Made by a program: the position numbers and the translations under genes
Assembly: GCA_004294465.1 (NCBI GenBank)
Contig: REAV01000075.1
Location: 1-28,579, forward strand
Direction: 5' to 3'
Length of the DNA: 28,579 nucleotides
Source: Sphingobacteriia bacterium
Lineage (GTDB): Bacteria > Bacteroidota > Bacteroidia > Chitinophagales > Chitinophagaceae
The notes under the pieces: generated by a model
The model's database searches: none
Told to the model about the DNA's origin: nothing
Seen by the model: the letters and a program-made list of their open reading frames with translations, nothing else
In this document: in pieces, positions 7,940 through 15,339 of the stretch
Layout: the number at the start of each line of letters is the position of its first letter
How positions within the stretch are numbered: position 1 is the stretch's first letter

Positions 7940-7970
7940 CAAATATAGGTAAGAATTTACTTGATTTCAA
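7940..7970 (-). promoter_or_regulatory. Bacteroidetes-type promoter for the LuxR-type regulator
   Basis: On the minus strand TTG (7970-7968), a 20-base spacer and TATATTTG (7947-7940) match the TTG-N19-21-TAnnTTTG promoter of the phylum at both boxes. It is the best promoter match in the window. Transcription would start near 7932, giving a ~30-base leader before the ATG at 7900 and excluding the upstream ATG at 7942. Confidence 0.65.
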
Positions 7971-8015
7971 TAGGCAAATCTTTAAATCTCAAAATAAAAT
8001 AATTACCATTGCAAT

Positions 8016-9689
8016 GTGCAAAGCCCTCAATTTTTACTCACTACACTGAATGCCAAATACATTCACATGAATCTGGCAATACGGTTATTGTATGAACTCA
8101 ATAAATCGGACCAACGACTTTCCTGGAAAGAATTCACCATAAAAGAAGATAAAACCGAAATAGCCAATTATTGCAGCCAGTTTGAAGTAGTTTGTTTTAG
8201 TTGCTATATCTGGAATATCACCCAAACCCTTGAAGTAGCAAGTTTGATCAAATCAATCAATCCCAGTACTAAAATATTAATGGGTGGACCAGAAGTAACC
8301 TATGATTGGCAATCGATCATAGCCAATCCCGCAATTGATTTCATCATCACCGGTGAAGGGGAAATTCCTTTCCAGCTTTTTATTCAAAACTACCCAAATA
8401 TCCATTCCATAGACAATGTAGTTTCGAAGGTGAATGATTCCATAAGTTATCATAACAATGCAGCAACTTTTGATCTAGCATTATACGCTAATACCAACCC
8501 TTATCAGAACGATGATGTTACTACGCTTAGCAATCGTGTATTATATATCGAAACTTCAAGAGGCTGCCCTTATAAATGTGAATTTTGTTTGGCAAGTTTA
8601 GACAATCGGGTTAGGTATTTACCAATGGAACATATTAAAAGCAATCTCTTGTTTTTAATGACCCATGGAAAAACAATCAAATTTTTGGATAGAACTTTTA
8701 ATGTAAAAAAAGATTTTACACTAGATATTTTTCAATTTATCCTGGACCATGCAAGACCTGAAAATGTTTTCCAGTTCGAAATAACTGCCGACATTTTACA
8801 TCCTGCCATTATGCAGTTTATCATCGACAAAGTCCCCAAAGGAATGTTCCGTTTCGAAATAGGCATTCAAACAGTCAATCAAAAAGCCAATTTGGAAGTA
8901 AGCAGAAAACAAAATTTCGAGAAAACCAAAGAAGTGATTCTTCAATTGAAAGACCATGTGGAAATGCATTTAGACCTGATAGTGGGGCTTCCATTGGATT
9001 ATTGGGAAGATACGAAATACAGTTTCGAAACCGTATTCGCTCTTTTTTCACCAGAGCTTCAATTGGGTTTTTTAAAATTTTTAAAGGGCACTCCAGTGAG
9101 GGATAAGTACGAAAAATATGGATATGTTTTCGATCCGATTGCGCCTTATCAAATCATTAGAAGCAATTATTTGAGTGAACAAGAATTGGCAGACATTACA
9201 AAGCTGGAGCACGCTTTAGAAATCTATTGGAACAAAAAAAGATTAGGCAATACACTCATTTATATCACAACCCATTTTAGCATTTTTGATTTCTTATTGG
9301 GGCTTGGAAAATACTTTGAAAGCAAGAGCAGTTTTTTTTCGTACACAGCCATGGACATTTACAACATAGCCAATGATTTTGTAAAAGAAAATTATCCCAA
9401 TGACTTGCTATTACAAGAATTATTGGCAATCGATTATTATTTACAACACAAAATAAAACCAGCAGAAAAATTCATTCCAGAAATCGATAAAAAAGCCAAA
9501 TTTGCTTTTCTGGATAAGCATCAACTTCCCCATCAAAAATTTCGCTATACCGTCATTCCAATCCATTTCAATTACCATTTATTCAAACAGGATCAAATTA
9601 TTTTCAAAGAAGAAGAGTTATTAGTAATTCAATATGATGGCACTAGAAAGCCGATTGTTATTAGAACAGAAACATTAGTAGAAAATTAA
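8016..9689 (+). CDS. B12-binding radical SAM protein (DUF4080 type)
   Basis: The 557-residue protein has an N-terminal cobalamin-binding-like Rossmann domain (about 1-140; LLTTLNAKYIHMNLAIRLL and later KILMGGPEVTYD), then a radical SAM domain with the iron-sulfur cysteines C184, C188 and C191 in RGCPYKCEFC, and a long C-terminal part of the DUF4080 type. Such enzymes use a [4Fe-4S] cluster and S-adenosylmethionine to start radical chemistry; the substrate of this subgroup is unknown. The N-terminal region lacks an obvious DxHxxG cobalamin motif, so B12 binding is uncertain. The start is GTG at 8016: an in-frame stop at 7995 leaves no upstream ATG, and the ATG at 8014 is in another frame. It meets the LuxE-like gene tail to tail with a 4-base overlap. 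Confidence 0.88.
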   Translation: MQSPQFLLTTLNAKYIHMNLAIRLLYELNKSDQRLSWKEFTIKEDKTEIANYCSQFEVVCFSCYIWNITQTLEVASLIKSINPSTKILMGGPEVTYDWQSIIANPAIDFIITGEGEIPFQLFIQNYPNIHSIDNVVSKVNDSISYHNNAATFDLALYANTNPYQNDDVTTLSNRVLYIETSRGCPYKCEFCLASLDNRVRYLPMEHIKSNLLFLMTHGKTIKFLDRTFNVKKDFTLDIFQFILDHARPENVFQFEITADILHPAIMQFIIDKVPKGMFRFEIGIQTVNQKANLEVSRKQNFEKTKEVILQLKDHVEMHLDLIVGLPLDYWEDTKYSFETVFALFSPELQLGFLKFLKGTPVRDKYEKYGYVFDPIAPYQIIRSNYLSEQELADITKLEHALEIYWNKKRLGNTLIYITTHFSIFDFLLGLGKYFESKSSFFSYTAMDIYNIANDFVKENYPNDLLLQELLAIDYYLQHKIKPAEKFIPEIDKKAKFAFLDKHQLPHQKFRYTVIPIHFNYHLFKQDQIIFKEEELLVIQYDGTRKPIVIRTETLVEN

Positions 9690-10666
9690 ACTACCATCAA
9701 GCTACATCCTCTCAGATCGCTATGGTCCATTCTGCCTAATATTTCAAAACTTCCATCCTCAAATACTTTTGCTATATCCTGTGTAGCAATAAAGCAACAA
9801 CTATGAATATTGGCCAGGTCTATAATCATTAATAAACCAATTCCATTCTCTTGAATTATCAAAGGGTCATCTTCACTTTGTACCATTACTTTCATCCATG
9901 GCGGACAAACATATCTCCCTTTGCCAGTAGAATAAGCCTGACTCAATAATTCAGTCATTCCGTATTCTGCATGGATGGTCTCAACACCAAAATTTTTGCA
10001 TAGCAATTGATGTAATTCCAGTTTAGTGAGTTCCTTCCCTCTTCCTTTCATTCCCCCAGTTTCCATTACTATGGTATGCTTTAATTGCTGCGGAAAAGCC
10101 GTTGAAAAATCTAGTAAAGCAAATGTTACTCCAAGCAGAATTGTTTTTTGGCCCATTTGCTCCAATTGTTGAATTGTGTCATTTAGTGCTGAATGGTTAT
10201 ATAAGTAAAACCCGCTTTTTGAATGACCACTCTTCTGTATTAAATGATCAGCCATATATACCAAAGAAGATGAATTCCTTTCTAAATAAGCCGGTAATAA
10301 TGCCAAAACGCACCAATCCTGAATATCTCCATAAAACAATTGGAAAGATTGCAAAAATGATTGTTCATATAGTTTTAATGACTTTACTAAATGTTTGCTA
10401 GTAATCATACCTGTTGTACCGCTACTTTCAAAAACCTTTTCTGGACTAAATACGCCTGTAACTACTTCAAAGTCTTTGAAACATTGGATAGGCAACGATG
10501 GTATTAAACTAGGTATCTTTTCAAATGAAGCTTCAGGCCTAATTAAATCTACCCATTGCTGGTATACAGGGTTGTTTTGATACTGAAATTCATAGATTTC
10601 AGCACAATATTGGCTAAACTGCTTTCGAGCATCAATAAAAATATTGTTAATATCCAGGAAATGCAC
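9686..10666 (-). CDS. LuxE-like acyl-protein synthetase / acyl-activating enzyme
   Basis: LuxE-family proteins belong to the adenylate-forming (ANL) superfamily and activate a fatty or other acyl group as acyl-AMP before transfer to a thiol. In this 326-residue protein the phosphate-binding loop ESSGTTG lies at residues 80-86, the ANL motif HAEYGMTELLSQAY in the middle, and the C-terminal signature LGRMDHSDLRGCSLMVV closes the protein, as in LuxE. No luxC, luxD or luciferase genes are nearby, so bioluminescence is not implied; Bacteroidetes homologues are usually orphan. The acyl substrate and acceptor are unknown. It is divergent from the lipoprotein gene at 10716 and convergent with the radical SAM gene. 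The first Met (10666) agrees with family length. Confidence 0.85.
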   Translation of the reverse strand: MHFLDINNIFIDARKQFSQYCAEIYEFQYQNNPVYQQWVDLIRPEASFEKIPSLIPSLPIQCFKDFEVVTGVFSPEKVFESSGTTGMITSKHLVKSLKLYEQSFLQSFQLFYGDIQDWCVLALLPAYLERNSSSLVYMADHLIQKSGHSKSGFYLYNHSALNDTIQQLEQMGQKTILLGVTFALLDFSTAFPQQLKHTIVMETGGMKGRGKELTKLELHQLLCKNFGVETIHAEYGMTELLSQAYSTGKGRYVCPPWMKVMVQSEDDPLIIQENGIGLLMIIDLANIHSCCFIATQDIAKVFEDGSFEILGRMDHSDLRGCSLMVV

Positions 10667-10690
10667 TGCTTACTATTGTATTGTTTTAAC

Positions 10691-10698
10691 TAAATTTG
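10691..10698 (+). promoter_or_regulatory. Candidate -7 element for the lipoprotein gene
   Basis: TAAATTTG matches TAnnTTTG and ends 17 bases before the ATG at 10716. No correctly spaced TTG is seen upstream. If used, it shows that translation starts at 10716 and not at the earlier TTG at 10644. Confidence 0.4.
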
Positions 10699-10715
10699 AA
10701 AAAGAAAGTAAAAGA

Positions 10716-11168
10716 ATGAGAACAAAAATATTGATCCTGATGGCATTTGGCAGCTTTTTTTATGGCTGTGGCAAAGACACTTATACCACTGCTCCACAAA
10801 TAAAGTTCACTAGCGCAAGTTCAACAGTGCTTAATCAGGGCAATATACTCACTTTTACCATCGATTTTACCGATAAGGAAGGAGACATACAAGACACACT
10901 TTGGGTTCAAAAAATTTCCAGGACTTGCCCTACTACACCAGGTGTTCAATTCATCAGTAAAAACAAGATTCCAGATTTTAGCCCAACCAGCAATTTAAAA
11001 GGCAAAATGGAAATCAGTTTTATTTACAACGCCAATACCCCAGGCATAGCTTCAATCATAGGATGCAGCAACAGAAACGATACTTCTTATTTTAAATTTT
11101 GGATGAAAGACAAAGCGCAAAACAGAAGCGATACTATCAGCTCTCCAGACATTGTTTTAATCCGCTAG
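10716..11168 (+). CDS. Small putative lipoprotein, function unknown
   Basis: The 150-residue product starts MRTKILILMAFGSFFYGCG, a short basic end, a hydrophobic stretch and a lipobox-like sequence with C18, so it is probably exported and lipid-anchored. The mature part (KDTYTTAPQIKFTSASSTVLN and on) reads as a beta-sandwich, with ILTFTIDFTDKEGDIQDTLWV resembling the cadherin/Ig-like edge strands of other Bacteroidetes surface lipoproteins. I do not recognise a named family. The frame is open back to 10644 but would there overlap the divergent LuxE-like gene; the ATG at 10716 gives a proper signal peptide. Its stop codon abuts the ATG of the next gene with no spacer, so translation of the two is probably coupled. 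Confidence 0.75.
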   Translation: MRTKILILMAFGSFFYGCGKDTYTTAPQIKFTSASSTVLNQGNILTFTIDFTDKEGDIQDTLWVQKISRTCPTTPGVQFISKNKIPDFSPTSNLKGKMEISFIYNANTPGIASIIGCSNRNDTSYFKFWMKDKAQNRSDTISSPDIVLIR

Positions 11169-12086
11169 ATGCGCATTCAAGATTTGATAAAAGCCCTCTT
11201 TTTCAGTAATGTTTTTTATGGGATCTGTACTGTTGCCCTCTGTATGGAGACCTCTTTTCAACAACAACTTCCAATAAGCAATACATACTTTTACATTTTG
11301 CTTTTTAGTTTGTGTACCTATTACTACACTGTGGCTTATGCAAATCAACAAATTCGTCCATCGATCCATGCCAATGAAAGATCACATTGGTATTATCAAC
11401 ATCAGGAAAAGATTAAGTATACTCAATTTTCATTATTAATTCTTGGGGGATTTTCGTTTTTACAATTACTGATACATGAGTCATTTTCATTTTCATCCAT
11501 TGAATGGAGAACATGGCTATTCATGCTCGTATTCCCCATATTAGCAGTCTTGTATTATGGCACTGAAATTCCAGGCAAGGGCTTTGTTTCTTTAAGAAAA
11601 TGGGGACTCTTTAAACCATTTCTAATCGGATTGATCTGGGCAGGCACCGTTTCAATTTTACCCATTTTTTATTACGATATCACGCATAGCAGCAATTCAG
11701 TATTTACTTTGACCACTGCTTTTCTATTACTTAAAAACTGGTTTTACATTTCTGTTCTTTGCATTCTTTTCGATATTAAAGATTATGCCAGCGATTACAA
11801 CTTTCAATTGAAAACATTTATCGTACGCTTAGGGTTGCGCAAAACAATTTCTTGGGTGATTTTGCCAATGGCCATTGCCGGATGGATATTTTTCTTTTTA
11901 ATTGCCATCATCAACCATTTTCCGACTTTAAGGATACTATTCAACAGTATCCCTTTTATTATGTTGATAATTGTTAGCTATACAATGTATCAACGTAAAT
12001 CAATTCTCTATTATCTTGCAATCATCGATGGATTAATGCTGGTAAAAGCAATTTTTGGAATTTTAGGCATGATCCTCATAAAATAA
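11169..12086 (+). CDS. Polytopic membrane protein, UbiA prenyltransferase-like
   Basis: A 305-residue protein with about eight hydrophobic segments. The segment ILFDIKDYASDYNFQLKTF resembles the second aspartate-rich motif of UbiA-type prenyltransferases and is followed by the usual basic loop (VRLGLRKTISW). The first motif expected in UbiA (NDxxDxxxD) is not visible: the matching region, after the second hydrophobic segment, reads AYANQQIRPSIHANERSHW with no aspartates. It may therefore be a divergent or non-catalytic member. The start codon touches the stop of the lipoprotein gene, and the M42 peptidase gene follows after 6 bases, so all three look like one operon. Fold assignment moderate, activity unknown. 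Confidence 0.65.
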   Translation: MRIQDLIKALFFSNVFYGICTVALCMETSFQQQLPISNTYFYILLFSLCTYYYTVAYANQQIRPSIHANERSHWYYQHQEKIKYTQFSLLILGGFSFLQLLIHESFSFSSIEWRTWLFMLVFPILAVLYYGTEIPGKGFVSLRKWGLFKPFLIGLIWAGTVSILPIFYYDITHSSNSVFTLTTAFLLLKNWFYISVLCILFDIKDYASDYNFQLKTFIVRLGLRKTISWVILPMAIAGWIFFFLIAIINHFPTLRILFNSIPFIMLIIVSYTMYQRKSILYYLAIIDGLMLVKAIFGILGMILIK

Positions 12087-12092
12087 ACAAAC

Positions 12093-13205
12093 ATGGCAAA
12101 AGCAAAAGCAGTAAAATCAAAATCAGTTACCACCGCTGATTCAATGAATTTTTTGAAGAACTACATCAACACACCATCTCCTGTTGGCTTTGAAAGTGGT
12201 GGCCAAAAATTATGGATGGAATACATCAAACCTTATGTGGATTCTATCTTTACTGACCCTTATGGAACCGCTGTTGGAGTGATCAATCCGGATGCCCCTT
12301 TCAAGGTAGTCATTGAAGCACATGCCGATGAAATTAGCTGGTTTGTTAATTATATAAATGATCAGGGATTAATTTATCTAAAAAGAAATGGCGGTGTTGA
12401 CCACCAAATAGCTCCAGCTAAAAGAGTATGGATTCATGGCAAGAAAGGACCTGTTAAAGCTGTTTTTGGTTGGCCAGCAATTCATACAAGGCTCAGCAAT
12501 CCCGAACAGAAAGAACCAGCTCCAAAAATTGAAAACCTTTGTTTGGATTGTGGTGCAAGAAATAAAAAGGAAGTGGAAGCCTTAGGCATTCATATCGGTT
12601 CGGTAGTTACTTATGAAGAAGGGTACGAAGAACTTGCCTATGATTTTATCATCGGCAGGGCATTAGATAACCGTGTTGGAGGTTTTATGATTGCAGAAGT
12701 CGCCAGACTAATTAAAGAGAACAAGAAAAAACTTCCTTTCGGATTATATGTTGTGAATGCAGTGCAGGAAGAAATTGGCTTAAGGGGGGCAGAAATGATT
12801 GCCAGAAGAATAAAACCCAATATTGCCATTATCACTGATGTTACACACGATACCAATACGCCAATGATCAGCAAAATCATTGAAGGTGATATTCAATGTG
12901 GTAAAGGGCCATCTTTAGCTTTCGCTCCAGCTATCCACAATAAATTATTGTCTTTGGTAGAAGATGTTGCAACTAAAAACAAGATCCCTGTGCAAATGCG
13001 CACACTGAGTAGAAGTACAGGTACAGATACCGATAGCTTTGCTTATGCCAATGATGGATGTCCATCTGTTTTAATCTCTATTCCTTTAAGATATATGCAT
13101 ACCACGGTAGAGATGATTCACAAGAAAGACATTGAAGAGACCATCAAACTGATGTATGAGACCCTACTCACTTTAACGCCAAAAACCAACCTGACTTATT
13201 TTTAA
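12093..13205 (+). CDS. M42 family metallopeptidase (glutamyl/general aminopeptidase type)
   Basis: M42 enzymes are dinuclear-metal aminopeptidases that form dodecameric cages in the cytoplasm and trim short peptides. The 370-residue protein shows all metal ligands in order: H77 and D79 in EAHADE, D192 in RALDNR, E226-E227 in VQEEIGLRG, D249 in ITDVTHDT and H336 in LRYMHTTVE. There is a short Lys/Ala-rich N-terminal extension (first ~12 residues) and no signal peptide. It follows the UbiA-like gene by 6 bases. Substrate preference cannot be told from the sequence. Start at the first ATG; the domain begins soon after (MNFLKNYINTPSPVGFE). Confidence 0.92.
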   Translation: MAKAKAVKSKSVTTADSMNFLKNYINTPSPVGFESGGQKLWMEYIKPYVDSIFTDPYGTAVGVINPDAPFKVVIEAHADEISWFVNYINDQGLIYLKRNGGVDHQIAPAKRVWIHGKKGPVKAVFGWPAIHTRLSNPEQKEPAPKIENLCLDCGARNKKEVEALGIHIGSVVTYEEGYEELAYDFIIGRALDNRVGGFMIAEVARLIKENKKKLPFGLYVVNAVQEEIGLRGAEMIARRIKPNIAIITDVTHDTNTPMISKIIEGDIQCGKGPSLAFAPAIHNKLLSLVEDVATKNKIPVQMRTLSRSTGTDTDSFAYANDGCPSVLISIPLRYMHTTVEMIHKKDIEETIKLMYETLLTLTPKTNLTYF

Positions 13206-13237
13206 ACTTCTCAACACTCAAATGTGATAAAATACCA

Positions 13238-13271
13238 ATCATTTTGCCTCAAAAAATACGGCAAAAATGAT
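13238..13271. other. Imperfect hairpin upstream of the amidotransferase gene
   Basis: ATCATTTTGCC (13238-13248) pairs with GGCAAAAATGAT (13260-13271) with one bulged A and an 11-base loop. It is in the 80-base gap after the peptidase gene and 14 bases before the next ATG. There is no T-run after it, so it is not a standard terminator; it could be an operator or a leader hairpin for the following pair. Confidence 0.4.
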
Positions 13272-13285
13272 AATATTGCAGTAAT

Positions 13286-14131
13286 ATGAACTTACCTGAA
13301 GGCACTGAAATAAAAGTAGCAATCCTCGACCTCTATGAAGGTGTTGCCAATCAGGGTATGCGTTGTATAAGAGAAATCATTGAAGAATGGGGCGATATTC
13401 ATTCCTACAAAGTGATCTATAAGGAATTTGAAGTGAGGTTGAAAATGGAAATTCCTTCAACTGATTATGATATTTACATTTCGAGCGGTGGGCCTGGATC
13501 ACCCATTGAAAGCACTGGAACTGAATGGGAAAAAAAGTATTTTAACTGGTTGGAATCCATCGAAAATTGGAACAATCAAGTGAGCAATTTTCCTAAAAAA
13601 CATGCACTGTTCATTTGCCATAGTTTTCAGTTGGCTGCTAAGTATTATCAAATTGGCAATGTATGTAAAAGAAAATCTACTGCTTTTGGTGTATTCCCTA
13701 TTCATATGCTGGAAGAAGGAAAACATGAGTTGGCTTTTGAAGGATTGAATGACCCTTTTTATGGTGTGGATAGCAGAGATTATCAAGTGATAGAACCCAA
13801 CCACAATAAAATCAGGGAAATGAGAGGCAGTATTTTAGCTATTGAAAAACATCGACCTCATGTGCCGTTTGAAAGAGCTATCATGGCATTAAGATTTAAC
13901 CAATATTTTTTAGGAACTCAATTTCATCCCGAAGCCGACCCTATTGGTATGGGCATGTACCTGCAAAGAGAGGATAAAAAGCAAACAGTGATTGAAAACC
14001 ATGGTGAAGAAAAATGGAAAAACATGGTGGAGCATTTACAGGACAGAGAAAAAATTATTTGGACACATAATCATGTATTACCCAATTTTTTGAATCATGC
14101 AGTGGGCGAATTGGTAGACGCCATTCAATAA
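13286..14131 (+). CDS. Class I glutamine amidotransferase-like protein
   Basis: This 281-residue cytoplasmic protein has a class I glutamine amidotransferase fold. SSGGPGSP (residues 66-73) is the oxyanion strand, C111 in LFICHSFQLA is the nucleophile, and H214 and E216 in GTQFHPEADP complete the triad, so glutaminase activity is likely. Resemblance to GMP synthase or anthranilate synthase amidotransferase is general only; no synthetase domain is attached and about 60 extra residues follow the triad. It lies 11 bases before an ATP-grasp-like gene, and the pair probably works together: one frees ammonia or handles a gamma-glutamyl bond, the other forms a bond with ATP. Domain call strong, product unknown. 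Confidence 0.82.
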   Translation: MNLPEGTEIKVAILDLYEGVANQGMRCIREIIEEWGDIHSYKVIYKEFEVRLKMEIPSTDYDIYISSGGPGSPIESTGTEWEKKYFNWLESIENWNNQVSNFPKKHALFICHSFQLAAKYYQIGNVCKRKSTAFGVFPIHMLEEGKHELAFEGLNDPFYGVDSRDYQVIEPNHNKIREMRGSILAIEKHRPHVPFERAIMALRFNQYFLGTQFHPEADPIGMGMYLQREDKKQTVIENHGEEKWKNMVEHLQDREKIIWTHNHVLPNFLNHAVGELVDAIQ

Positions 14132-14142
14132 ATCTTTCTTTT

Positions 14143-15339
14143 ATGATAGCTACAATTCGCAAACAATTCAATCAAGATTTTTCAGTTGAAAAATATGATC
14201 AATACCTCGATGATTTAAAGTCGAAACATCCAGGAGCTATTGAATTCAGGGTAGCAGAAACCCCTGTTTTTATTGATAAAAAATTCACTGAAAAAATGAT
14301 TGCTGCATGTGAATCGATTGTTGATGTAATTACACAATCCGATTTTATGCAGAATAGTGATAAAGCAATCCCTGCAGATGTTCATGTACCTGGAGAAGAA
14401 AAACATCCTCATTTCATTGCGTTCGATTTTGGCATTTGTTCAAACGAATCGGGAGAATTAGAACCTCAATTAATTGAGATGCAAGGTTTCCCTACATTAT
14501 TTGCCTATCAAATTTGGCATGAAGAAATTACCAGAAAACATTTTCATATTCCAGAAAATTTCAGCAGCTATTTAAATGGATTTACTCCTGAAAGCTATAC
14601 CCAGTTATTAAAAGAAATAATTGTGGGGAAATGCAAACCGGAAGAAGTGATTTTATTGGAGATTCTTCCACACCAACAAAAAACCAAGATCGATTTTTAT
14701 TGCACCACCGATTATGTAGGTATTCCGGTTGTTTGCTTGACAGAATTGATTCAGGATGGGAAAAAATTATTCTATAAAAAAGACAATCAATTAATTCAAA
14801 TCAAAAGAATTTATAACAGAATTATTTTTGATGACCTTCAACAACAAAGTACAGCCATTCAGGAAAAAGGAAAATTATTATTAGAAGAACTTGATGTTGA
14901 ATGGATTACCCATCCCAATTGGTTTTATCGTATTAGTAAATTCACATTGCCATTTATTAACAATCCATACGTTCCAAAAACCCATTTTTTAGATCAATTG
15001 AATCCCATACCAACAGATTTAGAGAACTATGTATTAAAGCCGCTGTTTTCTTTTGCAGGGCAAGGTGTAGTAATTGATGTTACACAATCCGATATAGATC
15101 AGGTAGCAGACAAACATAATTGGATATTGCAAAAAAAAGTAAACTATGCTGCTGTTATTCAAACGCCTGATGAACCTGCAAAAGCAGAAATCAGGGTTTT
15201 CTACTTTTGGAAAGACGGAGACAAAAGACCAATTGCCACCAATAATTTAGCCAGATTAAGCAAAGGAAAAATGATTGGTGTTCGCTATAATAAAGACAAA
15301 GAATGGGTAGGCGGAAGTTTAGCCTATTTTGAAAAATAA
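14143..15339 (+). CDS. ATP-grasp-like ligase, function unknown
   Basis: A 398-residue protein without signal peptide or membrane segments. The C-terminal third reads as ATP-grasp: NYVLKPLFSFAGQGVVID (about 295-312) with K299 and a Gly-rich loop as in ATP-binding lobes, NWILQKKVN as the adenine-contact strand, AEIRVFYFW with E349/R351, and ATNNLARLSKGKM with N367/N368 as likely magnesium and phosphate contacts. The N-terminal half includes IAFDFGICSNESGELEPQLIEMQGFP in part (about 92-117), similar in style to the pre-ATP-grasp region of glutathionylspermidine-synthase-like proteins. I do not recognise a characterised member. Placed 11 bases after the amidotransferase gene, it is its likely partner. 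It abuts the convergent bioF-like gene with no spacer. Confidence 0.65.
   Translation: MIATIRKQFNQDFSVEKYDQYLDDLKSKHPGAIEFRVAETPVFIDKKFTEKMIAACESIVDVITQSDFMQNSDKAIPADVHVPGEEKHPHFIAFDFGICSNESGELEPQLIEMQGFPTLFAYQIWHEEITRKHFHIPENFSSYLNGFTPESYTQLLKEIIVGKCKPEEVILLEILPHQQKTKIDFYCTTDYVGIPVVCLTELIQDGKKLFYKKDNQLIQIKRIYNRIIFDDLQQQSTAIQEKGKLLLEELDVEWITHPNWFYRISKFTLPFINNPYVPKTHFLDQLNPIPTDLENYVLKPLFSFAGQGVVIDVTQSDIDQVADKHNWILQKKVNYAAVIQTPDEPAKAEIRVFYFWKDGDKRPIATNNLARLSKGKMIGVRYNKDKEWVGGSLAYFEK

Noticed and set aside
9686..10666. Bioluminescence locus because of the LuxE-like gene
   Set aside because: No luxA, luxB, luxC or luxD gene in the window.
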